From: Naematelia aurantialba
Taxonomy: Eukaryota; Basidiomycota; Tremellomycetes; Tremellales; Naemateliaceae
Direction: 5' to 3'
Assembly (NCBI GenBank): GCA_021527695.1
Contig: JAKFAO010000005.1
Coordinates: forward strand, 310,001 to 374,000
DNA length: 64,000 bases
The notes beneath the pieces are model-generated. The model ran no database searches. It had not been told where the DNA came from and worked only from the letters and a program-made list of their open reading frames with translations. Every line of letters begins with the position of its first letter. Positions within the stretch are counted from its first letter, which is position 1. This document shows, in pieces, positions 48,660 through 57,932 of this stretch. Position numbers and translations under genes: made by a program.

Positions 48660-49095
48660 GCCGGATGAAAAGGATGATCACGAGTGGAAATCGGGGTAGG
48701 AGTAATGGAGTAAACGGAGGGTGAACTAGAACCATCACACGCGCATCCTCATTTGAGGACTTTTAAAGGCCTGATCCCAGGACAAAGGTGCCGCCAGGTC
48801 AGTCGAGATCAGGATGGTAAAGTGCTGCAAAACAAGCCTGGTCGATCCCCATGTCCTCAATTAGCACCAACAGCCAAATCTAGCTACCCGTGGACCCCAG
48901 CAGGCCAGATTGACATGCATACATGCTTTCCACTGTACTGCATTGGCTCACCCTACTACTTTTCGTCCAGGGTAAGCCAGGCGGATGAACCCAGACTGCG
49001 TGGCTCTCTCTCTGCCGACGGGAGAGGAGTTTGAGCCACACCATCGCTGGTCAACTCGACACGAGACTATGGAATGCTCGATCGTCTGAGACCCC
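48660..49095. other. Intergenic region, same-strand neighbours
   Basis: This 436-bp spacer is downstream of the mucin-like gene and upstream of the one-helix protein, both on the minus strand. It holds the latter's promoter. Nothing specific is recognised. Confidence 0.45.
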
Positions 49096-51050
49096 TTAAC
49101 GACCTCGGCCGGCCGAACTGACCACTTTGGGCAGAATCGCAGTGGGCGCAGTGGCAGTTGACGCATTGGTAATGGAGAGAGCGGCAGTGGAGGCATTGGT
49201 AATGCAGGGAGTGGCAGTACAGGCAGTGAACCTCAAGATGGAAGGGACGACGTTGGCAGCGTACAGTGTCCGACCAGTATGAAACGAAGGGACAGGCGAC
49301 CCCATCCCATCTGAGCCTGAGCGTCCAGAGTGCGAGGGACTGATTGCTTGATCATCCGTCCCCGAGCTCGCAGGATAGAAAGCCTCGTCCATCGATACAG
49401 AGGTGGGAAAGAACGCTCCGTCGTACCCTTCGTCTCGGTGTCGGAAGGATCTTTGCCGACTCACCGGGATGGTCTGGTTCTGGCGGGTTATCACGGCGCC
49501 TGCGCCCTGGGGTGCGACTGTTGGCCTGAGCTGATTCAGCAGAAGCGGAATGGGTTCAAGCATACGCCGGTTCTGACTACTAGATGCCGGCGTGTACTGC
49601 TCCTCACGGTTAAGAGTTGGAACAGCGACAGCTTTGGGAGCGGAAGCTGGAGCAGGGGTAGGAGTCGGTATACTTGGCACCAGCGGAGCAAGGGAGTACG
49701 AGACAGAGTCCTCCGTATGTGTCGTCGCGATTGGGTGAAATCGGTCTGTTCGGTCGGCCGCCAGCCGTTTGGGGCTCCCATTAAACATCGATGCTTCGAG
49801 AGACTGGACCTCGAGGAAAGATGGGACCAAGCGGCGGTCTGGTCGGCGCTTGTTCCACCCACACAAGCGGACAATGAGCACTCCAGTGGCGATGGCGACG
49901 AAGAGGCCTATACGCGTGCTCAGCCACTCGGCTGATCCCGACGGCAACGAGGTAGCGAAGGAAAGCGAGGAGAAGACAAGGCGTTTTGTGGTGCCAGGCG
50001 TCGGGTAGCGGCTGGGAGGAAGGGAGAAGGGGAGAGGAAGTGGGAGTTGCAGACGTACCGCCCAGCGCAATGCCAGCTACGACAAGGGGGAAGAGATTGT
50101 TCTTGGTACTCAGAATCGAGGCGTTCAGCGCCTTGGTATCGGCTGCAGGAGTGATAGAAGAGGCAGGCACAAGAGTCGAACTTGTACCTGCCGAAACACC
50201 CGATATAGTCGAGACGAAGCTGTCCGGGCGTGTGTCGGCAGATGCACTGATCGTAGAAGAGGCGGGTGGCGTTGGGTAAGCTGAGTTCAGTGCAGTTGAC
50301 ACCGGTGCGCTAGGAATCGACGCGGTATTTGAGCCTTGGCCGAAGTCATTCTGGCTGGACGACTTTCCTGTGGATTCGTGCGACGACGTATCGTGCGTCG
50401 GCGCTGAAGGCGCAGATGACGAGTTCGTCACCTGCGCCAGACTGGCAGAGAAGGCAAAGATGCTTGTATCACTACCAGCCCCACTCCTAATGGAAGCGAT
50501 AGAAGATGTCGCCGAGGGGATTGCTGGGGAGTCTAGCTCGTCGCCCAAAGTTGCCACTGACCTTCATGAGATCAGCATCAACTCAGCGCAGATATGCCGG
50601 TTGGGAGACGCACGGCGCAACCGACTGTCCTACGGGAGTCAACAACGCAGACTGCGTCGGAACTATGCTCTGCGTGGCCGAACGCCGTCCATCCAAGGAC
50701 GCGAACGCCGTGGCGGTTGTGGGAGACGTCGAGAGCGCAGTCACATTCGACTCGACTGCAGTCTGGTCCGGCTCGTCATTGCCTTTATGCCCTCTTCCAT
50801 GACCAGAATGTTGGATAGAGTCAGCGTCGATCATCGTACCAGACTGCGAGTCGCTGTTACCATCGCTGCTGCCAGCGCCATCCCCGCCTCCAGAGGCCGA
50901 CGTTTGGTCCCCGGCCCTGCCGGAGAGAACGCTCATGGAGCTCATAGAGTCGCCTGGACTTGAGCGCCCATACACAGCTGTCAGGACTTGAGCATGCGCG
51001 GCATGCTGGAAGAGGGTTGTCTGCCGGCAGAAATGGACAGTAATCAGCAT
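49096..51050 (-). CDS. Ser/Thr-rich single-pass membrane protein (mucin-like)
   Basis: Three exons are supported. The first reads MLITVHFCRQTTLF then a Ser/Thr/Asp/Gly-rich region. An intron with donor GTGCGT (about 50548-50616) joins VGQSVAP to SVATLGDELDSPA, and a second intron (about 49915-50062) joins LFPLVVAGIALGG to LFVAIATGVLIVRLCGWNKR, which together make one membrane helix followed by a basic stop-transfer. The roughly 330-residue ectodomain is Ser/Thr-rich with few charged residues and almost no cysteine, like signalling mucins or cell-wall sensors of the Mid2/Msb2 kind. The cytoplasmic part has short Ser/Pro-rich segments and ends GRGR. The start is uncertain: 51050 is the only in-frame ATG seen nearby, its leader is weakly hydrophobic, and an upstream exon is possible. 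Confidence 0.6.
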
Positions 51051-52026
51051 CCACGCCAGGATGAGACGAGCGGTGCTTGGCGACCGTCGTTGCCAGTCTG
51101 TCGGTCGTCGCGATTCTGTCAGACATACCCCACATCATATCAGTGTGTCAGTTGTCTCTAGGATGTAAGTGGATCCACGGATGTCCGCGATGTACCGCAT
51201 AACGAGCACACGCCGTTGCCTAGCATCTGAGCTCGTAGAAACAGGCGTTTCTCAGCGACGGGCAACCATCTTACCCTGGGGGAGCCAGTATCAAAGTTGT
51301 GGATGTTAATCCCACGTCATCCTTGATTTTCGCTGGGTGCGCGTCCCAAAATTTCCGTTGTACCGTAGTCTTCTTCTCTCCAAGGGCCCGGCTCGCCTTG
51401 CTCGCAAGGCGCAGCGTCTCGACAGATTGGAAGCGTCGCTCTCGCTCCCCGCTTCTGCTCTGTTCATCAGAGTGGCAGTCGAGGAGCGAGGCTTGATTGG
51501 CGTATATTTCCCGTCGACGGGTATAGTTTCTTTACGGCTACTCCCCCAGATAGACCTCTACCGCTCGCTCCGGCTCGTGTCGCTTCTTCACGGGATGATC
51601 GCGCCTTCGCTCCCCTGCTTTCCTCAGTCTCCAACTGTGGAGTGGGGTCGACGTGTCGGCGCGGGAATGGCTCGAGGCGTGAGCGCGCGGGAAAGAGGAG
51701 TCCGTTATTTCATATCCTTGCTTAACGGCGGTTCGCCATTGAGGATTTGGGAGAAACCAACGGAATGACATGCCTTTTCGACGATGCATCATATATGGTA
51801 GATGGTAGATGACGCAGCCTTGCTCTATTGGCCCTCATAGTCGTTCGGCCAGCGGCAGGGCGATGCATGAGTGTGTTGCCGTTGCCACGACCGTCGCAGA
51901 CTGTACTGGTGCAGGCCGCCGCCGGCAGAAAATTCCCTCCACTTTTGATGTTCCCTTGCATTTGGTCAACAGTTCTTTGTTGCTTTTTACCTTGGATGGC
52001 GGTGTTTGGTATTATATGACCACGCG
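51051..52026. promoter_or_regulatory. Divergent intergenic region, mucin-like gene / LYR gene
   Basis: This 976-bp region lies between two divergent starts. A plus-strand frame (51337-51768) is basic and leucine-rich but has no recognised motif and is not called. It may hold 5' exons of either gene, because the mucin-like start is unsure. T-rich tracts occur at 51970-51990 just before the LYR start. Confidence 0.4.
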
Positions 52027-53103
52027 ATGCCTCCAAAGACCAATAGGTTGACGACCTTGATAGCATTTCGCCCAGAGTATTCTGTCCGGCTCGGGCGCTT
52101 TCGTCGCCTACGTCCCCGAATCGCCCATACCCTGCCGTTCAACCAAGACCCCGCCCACACGATCCCTACCAAATGGAGCCTGTACCGCTCTCTGCTGCGC
52201 TCTGCGTCGTCCTTCCTCCCTCCCTCCGGCGGGGAGTCGTCGACCGGTCTGAGCTCTGTGCGCCGCAAGATCCGCGAGACATGGCGCCGTTTCACCCGCA
52301 TCACCTCGCCCGCCAACGTCCGCACCATTCTCGACCGGCAATACACGCTGCTAGATAAGCTACGGTCCCCGGAACACGTCAAAGAGATGCAGGAGCTCGA
52401 GGCGTACTATGCCGCGGTCTATGCGAGGCGAGACGTGCCGAAGGAGCCCGCGCCCAAACCTGTCGTCCGTATGACTGGCGGTTTCTTGTTACCCAGCTTC
52501 CACAACCCTCCGATGCCGCAGCTTCGACCACAGCCCCCAGAGATCAGCGGCATGATACGGAAACGCATCAAGGCGCGTGCGAATTCCATCGACACGCTTC
52601 GCAGGTACCGCGAGTGGGGACAAGACATGGCTGCCGAAACGAAGTTCTGGGACAACATCAAGCGCATCAAGGGCGAGTCCAGCGAGGGCACGGGCAGGAC
52701 GACGTTCCAGTCCGACAGGGATCCTTGGGTGAACGGGCGGGCCAACTGGCCCCGGGAGCTAGACGAGCATCTCAGGCCAATCTCCGTCTCGATGGAGCGG
52801 TATACCGCGAGGACAAATAGTATCTTCACCGAAGAGCAGATGGACAAGATCCTCAGTGCGAGGAAACGGCGCGCTCGGCACGCCAATGCATATAATCGGA
52901 TGAAAAATTTGGAGGAAAGGGCAAAGCAAGAGGAGGAGAGGCAGGAAGCGAACAGGAAGAGACGGAGGGAAGCGAGGAGACGAAGGAAGCAGAGGCGGAT
53001 GGAAGCGAAGAGGCAGCATGTGTCCAGCGAGAAAGAAGCGCGGAGCCCGAAGATCGAGAGGTTGAAGGACAGGGCTCGAGGAGATCAAGAGATCGGCGCG
53101 TGA
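52027..53103 (+). CDS. LYR-motif mitochondrial protein
   Basis: A single-exon frame of 358 residues from ATG 52027 (MPPKTNRLTTLIAFRPEYSV). An LYR motif sits at residues 52-54 in KWSLYRSLLRSASSF, followed by VRRKIRETWRRFTRITSPAN and ILDRQYTLLDKL, the Complex1_LYR three-helix pattern. LYR proteins act with acyl-carrier protein in assembling respiratory complexes and Fe-S clusters, or in mitoribosomes. The long C-terminal half is unusual for this family: RPWVNG-like and a very basic coiled stretch with NRKRRREARRRRKQRRMEAK. The extension suggests a mitoribosome-associated role, but that is inference. The first ATG is preferred; frame-upstream codons start with TTG. Confidence 0.82.
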   Translation: MPPKTNRLTTLIAFRPEYSVRLGRFRRLRPRIAHTLPFNQDPAHTIPTKWSLYRSLLRSASSFLPPSGGESSTGLSSVRRKIRETWRRFTRITSPANVRTILDRQYTLLDKLRSPEHVKEMQELEAYYAAVYARRDVPKEPAPKPVVRMTGGFLLPSFHNPPMPQLRPQPPEISGMIRKRIKARANSIDTLRRYREWGQDMAAETKFWDNIKRIKGESSEGTGRTTFQSDRDPWVNGRANWPRELDEHLRPISVSMERYTARTNSIFTEEQMDKILSARKRRARHANAYNRMKNLEERAKQEEERQEANRKRRREARRRRKQRRMEAKRQHVSSEKEARSPKIERLKDRARGDQEIGA

Positions 53104-53213
53104 GCTGTCGGCTTGGTGATTAGATAGTTGACAGCGGCATGTGCATATACGTGCATGCACGCTGGTTACTATTGCTCGATGGCAAGTTGCACAAGGTACA
53201 GGCTGGCTACGCT

Positions 53214-54638
53214 TTACATACGTTCCAGATCCGCTTCCATCGCCTGTCCCACCGCTTCGAGCACAGCTGCTTCTTGCTCTCCTAGATGCACGACGACGTC
53301 CCCCTCCTGACCAGTCTCGCCTTCTCCTTCGGCGTCTTTCGAATCCACTTCATCCTCGTCGTAGGCGTTCTCAGCTTCACCCGCCGTATGCGCTTCCTCC
53401 GCCACGTCCTCATCACTGACGTCAGACTCGTATTCTCCCAGTACCAACAGCCCCTCGTCTGCCCTAATCTTCTTTGCGGCATCTTGTATCTCAATTCCTT
53501 GACCTCCCTCAGCTCCAGCTTTGCGTTTATTGCCCCAGCCAGAGTCCTGGTGTCGACCGACGCCCGCATCGCCGCCATGACCACCACCGACCCTCGGTTC
53601 AGCGAGCGGGACGATCCGCGTCTGACCTCGGCTGAGAGCGTCGTCCCAGCTTCCTCTTGGGATCAAGTGGAAGGTTGGGAATTCGGCGAATGCGGTACCT
53701 CGTAGAAGGCTGGATAACGGCTTGCTCGGGTCTAGAGGGGGGAAGTAGAGCCTTGGCGGTGGGGCGGGAAGGTCGTGAGGAACGGGTCGAGCGGGGGATG
53801 GATGGAAAGGTAAGGCTATCACCGTGTCTTCCGGCAGCGTTGGGGCGAAAAACGATGAGAGCTTGGGAAGAAGGATCTCGTCAGGATGAGCGAAGAGGAC
53901 TCGGGGATGCGTGATGGTCCTCGATTGTGTCTCCAGGGGGATCGCGACTTTATCCGTTTCAAAGTGCGAGCACAGACCAGCTGGGACGCAGAACTGGACC
54001 GTAAGATGGATCGTCTGAGTCCTATTTCTCTGTCAGCTCCCCCACGACGGTCAACGCTTGAAGCTTGGACAGTGAGACTGTCGTTGCTACTAGACGTACT
54101 TGGCGTTGAATCCACTTTGGTTGATCTTTCTCCGCCCCATACCCTCAGGCATCACCTCCATCCACGCTCCTTTCCTCGCCATCTGCGCTCTGAGGAGTTC
54201 GTGGGCCGACTTTCTCGTTCGCCCACCTGCCATCCCCCCTCCCCCACCAGCGCCCCGTCCACCTCTCCCGCCCCTGCCTCTGCCTCGCCCACCGCCACCG
54301 CCACCGCTTCCCTGCCCATGTCCACTTCCATAACCGCCCGTCTCTTCCTTGGGCAACCCCTCGCCCCAGGCGGCAATCTTTCGCCGCCCCTCCTCAAGCC
54401 ATCGAAAGTCGTCGCCCCATGCTCCCTGGGTGAAGTCCTTGAGTGGCCGAAAAGCCGTAGGGTCACGGATACCAGAGCAAGCAAAACGCTCTTTGTGGGT
54501 TTTGGAACAGCCGAGCGAGCAGGTCGCGAATGAACACCGAGGACATGTGTATTTGGATGTTGATGCGGAGCAGACGCCACACAGCTGTGTACGAGGCTTG
54601 GACGGGCCAGCAACAGCTGGTTCGGCGATCGTTGCCAT
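53214..54638 (-). CDS. BCD1: Box C/D snoRNA assembly factor (zf-HIT)
   Basis: Bcd1 (human ZNHIT6) is needed for box C/D snoRNP assembly in the nucleus. The start ATG at 54638 gives MATIAEPAVAGPS. The HIT-type zinc finger follows at once: LCGVCSASTSKYTCPRCS then FATCSLGCSKTHKERFACSG. A Gly/Arg-rich insert comes next (GGRGRGRGGRGGRGAG). Then the conserved EGMGRRKINQSGFNAKY reaches an intron, joined in frame to TIHLTVQFCVPAG and PRVLFAHPDEILLPKLSSFF. The C-terminal exon holds acidic runs and ends DLERM at 53214. The RGG insert is unusual for this protein and could bind RNA. Family assignment is firm. Confidence 0.93.
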
Positions 54639-54716
54639 CTTCAAAAACGGCAGATCTTTATGCAAGACAGAGTAGAATTGACAAGAACAACTTGGAGATT
54701 TTGCCCAGGCACGGGT

Positions 54717-55124
54717 CTACCACAGGTTGTTTAATACCTTTGAGCTTGCACATTTTGCCAGCGATACGAGACGTTCAAAGATGTCGCAGCAGCAATTGAG
54801 CGTACGAGGAGGGGAGTGGAGAGGAAGATATTCAGTGTAGATGCGTTGCGGGAGCGACTTTAAGCCGATCCAGAATACAGGATGCGAGGTATCATTTGGT
54901 ATGGGCAATAGGGAAACGTGTGGCGTGGGGGCGTGAAGGGACTTGGAACGGCTAGAGGGGCATTGCAGTAGAGAGTCTGGATGAATACCTGAGGGCGCAT
55001 CTTTCTTAGCGACTGGCGCCCTCTTGCATGCAAGGCAACTAGTTCCCTGCTCTACCGGACGTGGTGGTATCGGGTGCTCTGTTGTGGCTGTGGCGGTAGG
55101 GAGACGAGTGAGGCAGGCTGACAT
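54717..55124 (-). CDS. Uncertain open frame between BCD1 and CREG genes
   Basis: A 135-codon frame opens MSACLTRLPTATATTEHPIP and contains FWIGLKSLPQRIYTEYLPLH and CCCDIFERLVSLAKCASS. The composition is plausible for a small protein, and the same-strand neighbours leave room for it, but I recognise no motif and the frame has no intron. The gap (54639-55248) otherwise holds no feature. Treat as a low-confidence candidate. Confidence 0.25.
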   Translation of the reverse strand: MSACLTRLPTATATTEHPIPPRPVEQGTSCLACKRAPVAKKDAPSGIHPDSLLQCPSSRSKSLHAPTPHVSLLPIPNDTSHPVFWIGLKSLPQRIYTEYLPLHSPPRTLNCCCDIFERLVSLAKCASSKVLNNLW

Positions 55125-55248
55125 CGATGTGGATCACTTGATACAACAGATACTGAAGATAACAATTGCTGGTCTTTGTCATCCCCATATGCAGTCTGCC
55201 GAAGTAACCCAGCAGCCCTCGGTAGGGCTAGCTCTCCGCGCCGCCTCG

Positions 55249-56073
55249 CTAGTGCGCCTTGGCATACAAGTCTACTGGCACATGGCCAATATAGTGTGTG
55301 TCGCCAAATCCACCCACATAGTAAATATCAACCGGATCGAAACGAGCCCACACCGAATCGAAGGGATGTTGTCTGCCGTTGGGGAACCACCAAGCGTCAG
55401 GATGGTAAGAGCGATAGCACTCTTGCAGTTCCTGCGACTCTGAAGCAGAGAGGTCATCAAGTACGGTCATATTCTATTCGAGAATCGTCAGCGACATGCT
55501 TGTGTGAGACCGGCATATGACTAACACCTATGAATGCCACTCGTCCTTGGGACATGGCCGACGTTCGAGATTGTGGAGAGGATTGGACAGTGTATGTCGC
55601 ATGTTGAGAGGGGGACGAGAGGATGTTCCGCGTCGAAAGGGAGATGGGGAAGAGTAGGAATGTGAGGGACGGCGATGGATGACAGGGGGCATGGTACTAG
55701 AAGTAATCAGCCATGAGACAGCGAAAGACATGGCATTCAACACTGACCTCCATCAGGGCGAATGGTCGATCTGAGCCACGACCCACGGTCAGCCACAAGC
55801 AGCACAGAAAGACAGAGGAGAGCTGGGCTTACCAGCATCCGGTGAGTCCGAGGGAAATACACTAGCTAGTGTCCCCGTGGTGACTTTGTGTACCAGGCCC
55901 TTGATAAACGAGGCTACGTGGACGTTCAGAGTGATCCAACGACGGGGTCTCAGCACGAGAGACTGACCTGCTTCTTCAACTGTCTCGCGAGCATGATGCG
56001 GCCGTTGCGGGGGCAGAGCGTGAGCCGAGAAAGACGCACAGGCGGCGGCGAGTATTACAGCTGAGAGTCGCAT
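55249..56073 (-). CDS. CREG-like secreted protein (pyridoxamine-oxidase fold)
   Basis: CREG proteins are secreted glycoproteins with an FMN-binding-like split barrel that usually lacks the enzyme activity. The gene begins with a signal peptide: MRLSAVILAAACASFSAHA. The exons then give FIKGLVHKVTTGTLASVFPS, a 23-nt exon (55748-55770) reading DRPFALME, then YHAPCHPSPSLTFLLFPISL, STRNILSS and RTSAMSQGRVAFIG, and last NMTVLDDLSASESQELQECY, HPDAWWFPNG and YYVGGFGDTHYIGHVPVDLY. These last motifs are the CREG signature. The stop is at 55249. All the joins keep frame. It diverges from RPS24. Confidence 0.88.
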
Positions 56074-56382
56074 CTTGCGCTCCTTGACTGTCCAATTCTA
56101 TCGACCCATTACCCAGTTGGTTACATATTTGTACTGGGAACACAACGATCTGGCCGTCGGCCGAAGTAGCCGGCATACGGGGTCTCCATCTGTTTGGGTG
56201 CCACAGAAGGAAACACCGATGTTCCCGGTGGTCCTCCAAAACCGCCACTCAGAAATGCCGCGAAACTCCGCCTTTGCAGCGAATCTTGCTTTCCCTGTGC
56301 TGGCTGCATCGCTCGTGTCCTAAGGTGGATTGTTGGTGTCTTTTCTTCTTTGGACATCAATACTAGAGTGACGTTGCCCATC
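56074..56382. promoter_or_regulatory. Divergent promoter region CREG / RPS24
   Basis: This 309-bp region separates the two start codons. TTTTCTTCTTTGG lies about 30 bp before the RPS24 ATG, a T/C-rich element frequent ahead of ribosomal-protein genes. No clear TATA box is seen. Confidence 0.45.
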
Positions 56383-57362
56383 ATGGTGAGTCGGCTGTTC
56401 ATCGCTCTGGTCACGAGGGTCTCGCGTCGAGTGAACGAGGAGGAAAGGGACAGGTTGCGTCTGAGGACGGCCATCGAGTTGGGAGTGGAGGAAGTTCGAT
56501 CGTGTGCGATACTTGAAGAGGCATTGGTGTTGAGGACCCATTGCTGTCTACGCACGACGCAGTCCGAGAGAGAGTGGGAGAATGTGGTGGAAGATCTGGA
56601 CGTGCGGATCGCTGATACGTGCTCTCTTTCTCTTGCGATGAATAGGACCCCAACGGCCCCGTCACCCTCCGGACCTCCAAGTTCATCACCAACCGCCTCT
56701 TGAACCGCAAACAATTCGTTCTCACCGTCATCCACCCGACCCGACCCAACCTGTCCCGCTCTGAGCTGTCTGAAAAGCTCGCAGCGCTGTACAAGACCGA
56801 CAAGGAGCGCGTCGTCGTCTTTGGCCTCAAGACCAAGTTTGGCGGAGGCTCGTCCCACGGCTTTGGGCTGGTGTATGACGACGAGGAGTCGCAGAAGAAG
56901 TTTGAGCCCCGACACCGTCTCGTTCGAGTGAGTGTTGTGGCGTTCAGGTCTGCTGTGGGGCCATTCTCGTCGTTTTCATCATCCGTCACGTCCTCTACCC
57001 CATGGCAATGTTTCCCTTGGCTATACTTTCTTCTTTCCTTCCTCTCTCCTCTTCTCCTGCCATTCCTTCGCCTTGCTCTTACTCGTACCTTCTTCGGAAG
57101 TACGATCAGGCCGTAGCGCCGAACTGGATCGCCTTCTGCGCGTACTCGTACTTGTACTTCTACGTTTTGGGAAATACTGACAATCGCAGTCCGCTCTCGC
57201 AGAGAAGGTCCCCAAGCCCTCGAGGAAGCTCCGCAAGGAGAGGAAGAACAGGGCGAAGAAGGTGAGCTCATTGGTTCCATTGTTCATCGCAACAGAGCTG
57301 ACAGCTTGTAGGTCCGTGGAACGGCAAAGGCAAAGGCCGGCGACCCCGCCAAGAAGAAGTAA
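56383..57362 (+). CDS. RPS24: 40S ribosomal protein eS24
   Basis: Four coding exons (56383-56385, 56646-56927, 57190-57261, 57312-57362) sum to 136 codons (135 residues), the normal length. The first coding exon holds only ATG and is followed by a 260-nt intron. The rest reads [59 protein letters not shown], then [14 protein letters not shown] and [16 protein letters not shown], matching eS24 throughout. The two 250-nt-plus introns are long for this genome, as is usual for ribosomal-protein genes; no convincing box C/D snoRNA was found inside. Confidence 0.97.
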
Positions 57363-57932
57363 GCCTCGGATGGGGACGGGGAACGGGGCGTTGGTTGGGG
57401 TTGGTGGTTGGAGCTGGGTTCTGCGTGGGCTCATCATTGCTCTTCCGGAGATGTATTCTTCCTGCATCTGATTATGCTGTCGCGGATCTTGCGTGGTGGG
57501 AACTGCACACGCGAGATCCTTCTTCTGTTTGGGACAGCTGCTGGCGTGCCTGCATGGTTGCCCGCCCATCCGAGTGGAGTATCCGTTTGCCTAATGGCAT
57601 TGGTTTCAGCGCCGACTGGTTGACTGGTTTCATGGTGGTCTACTGGTTGCCTGGTTTACTGGTTTACTGTTTTACTGCTTTACCTGGTTTACAAAGTTAT
57701 TGACTTTCCGGTTCGCTGAGATGGTCGAGCTCCAGATAGGTTGCGGCTACCGAACCGCGATATCCTAAATCTTGCGGGTCGAGCCACGTCGACCGGCTTG
57801 TGGCACGGTTTGCAAGAATGATACAGGATTGCTCGCTAACGACTGTACGAGCCGCTTGTGCTCCAAGCGATATATCGTACATGACTGTACGGATGCCGTA
57901 CACTCTATCTAACCACAAAGCCATCGCAGCAA
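57363..57932. other. Intergenic region between convergent RPS24 and haspin
   Basis: This 570-bp spacer is the presumed 3'-UTR of both genes. At about 57605-57695 it has repeated TGGTTTAC / TGGTTGAC variants, about ten in all, forming an imperfect 8- to 10-bp array. No other feature is seen. Confidence 0.5.

Noticed and set aside
51337..51768. 143-codon plus-strand frame
   Set aside because: No motif and Arg/Leu-rich composition typical of chance frames in GC-rich intergenic DNA.
56386..57189. Possible snoRNA in the long introns of RPS24
   Set aside because: I looked for paired box C (RTGATGA) and box D (CTGA) with a terminal stem and found no convincing pair.
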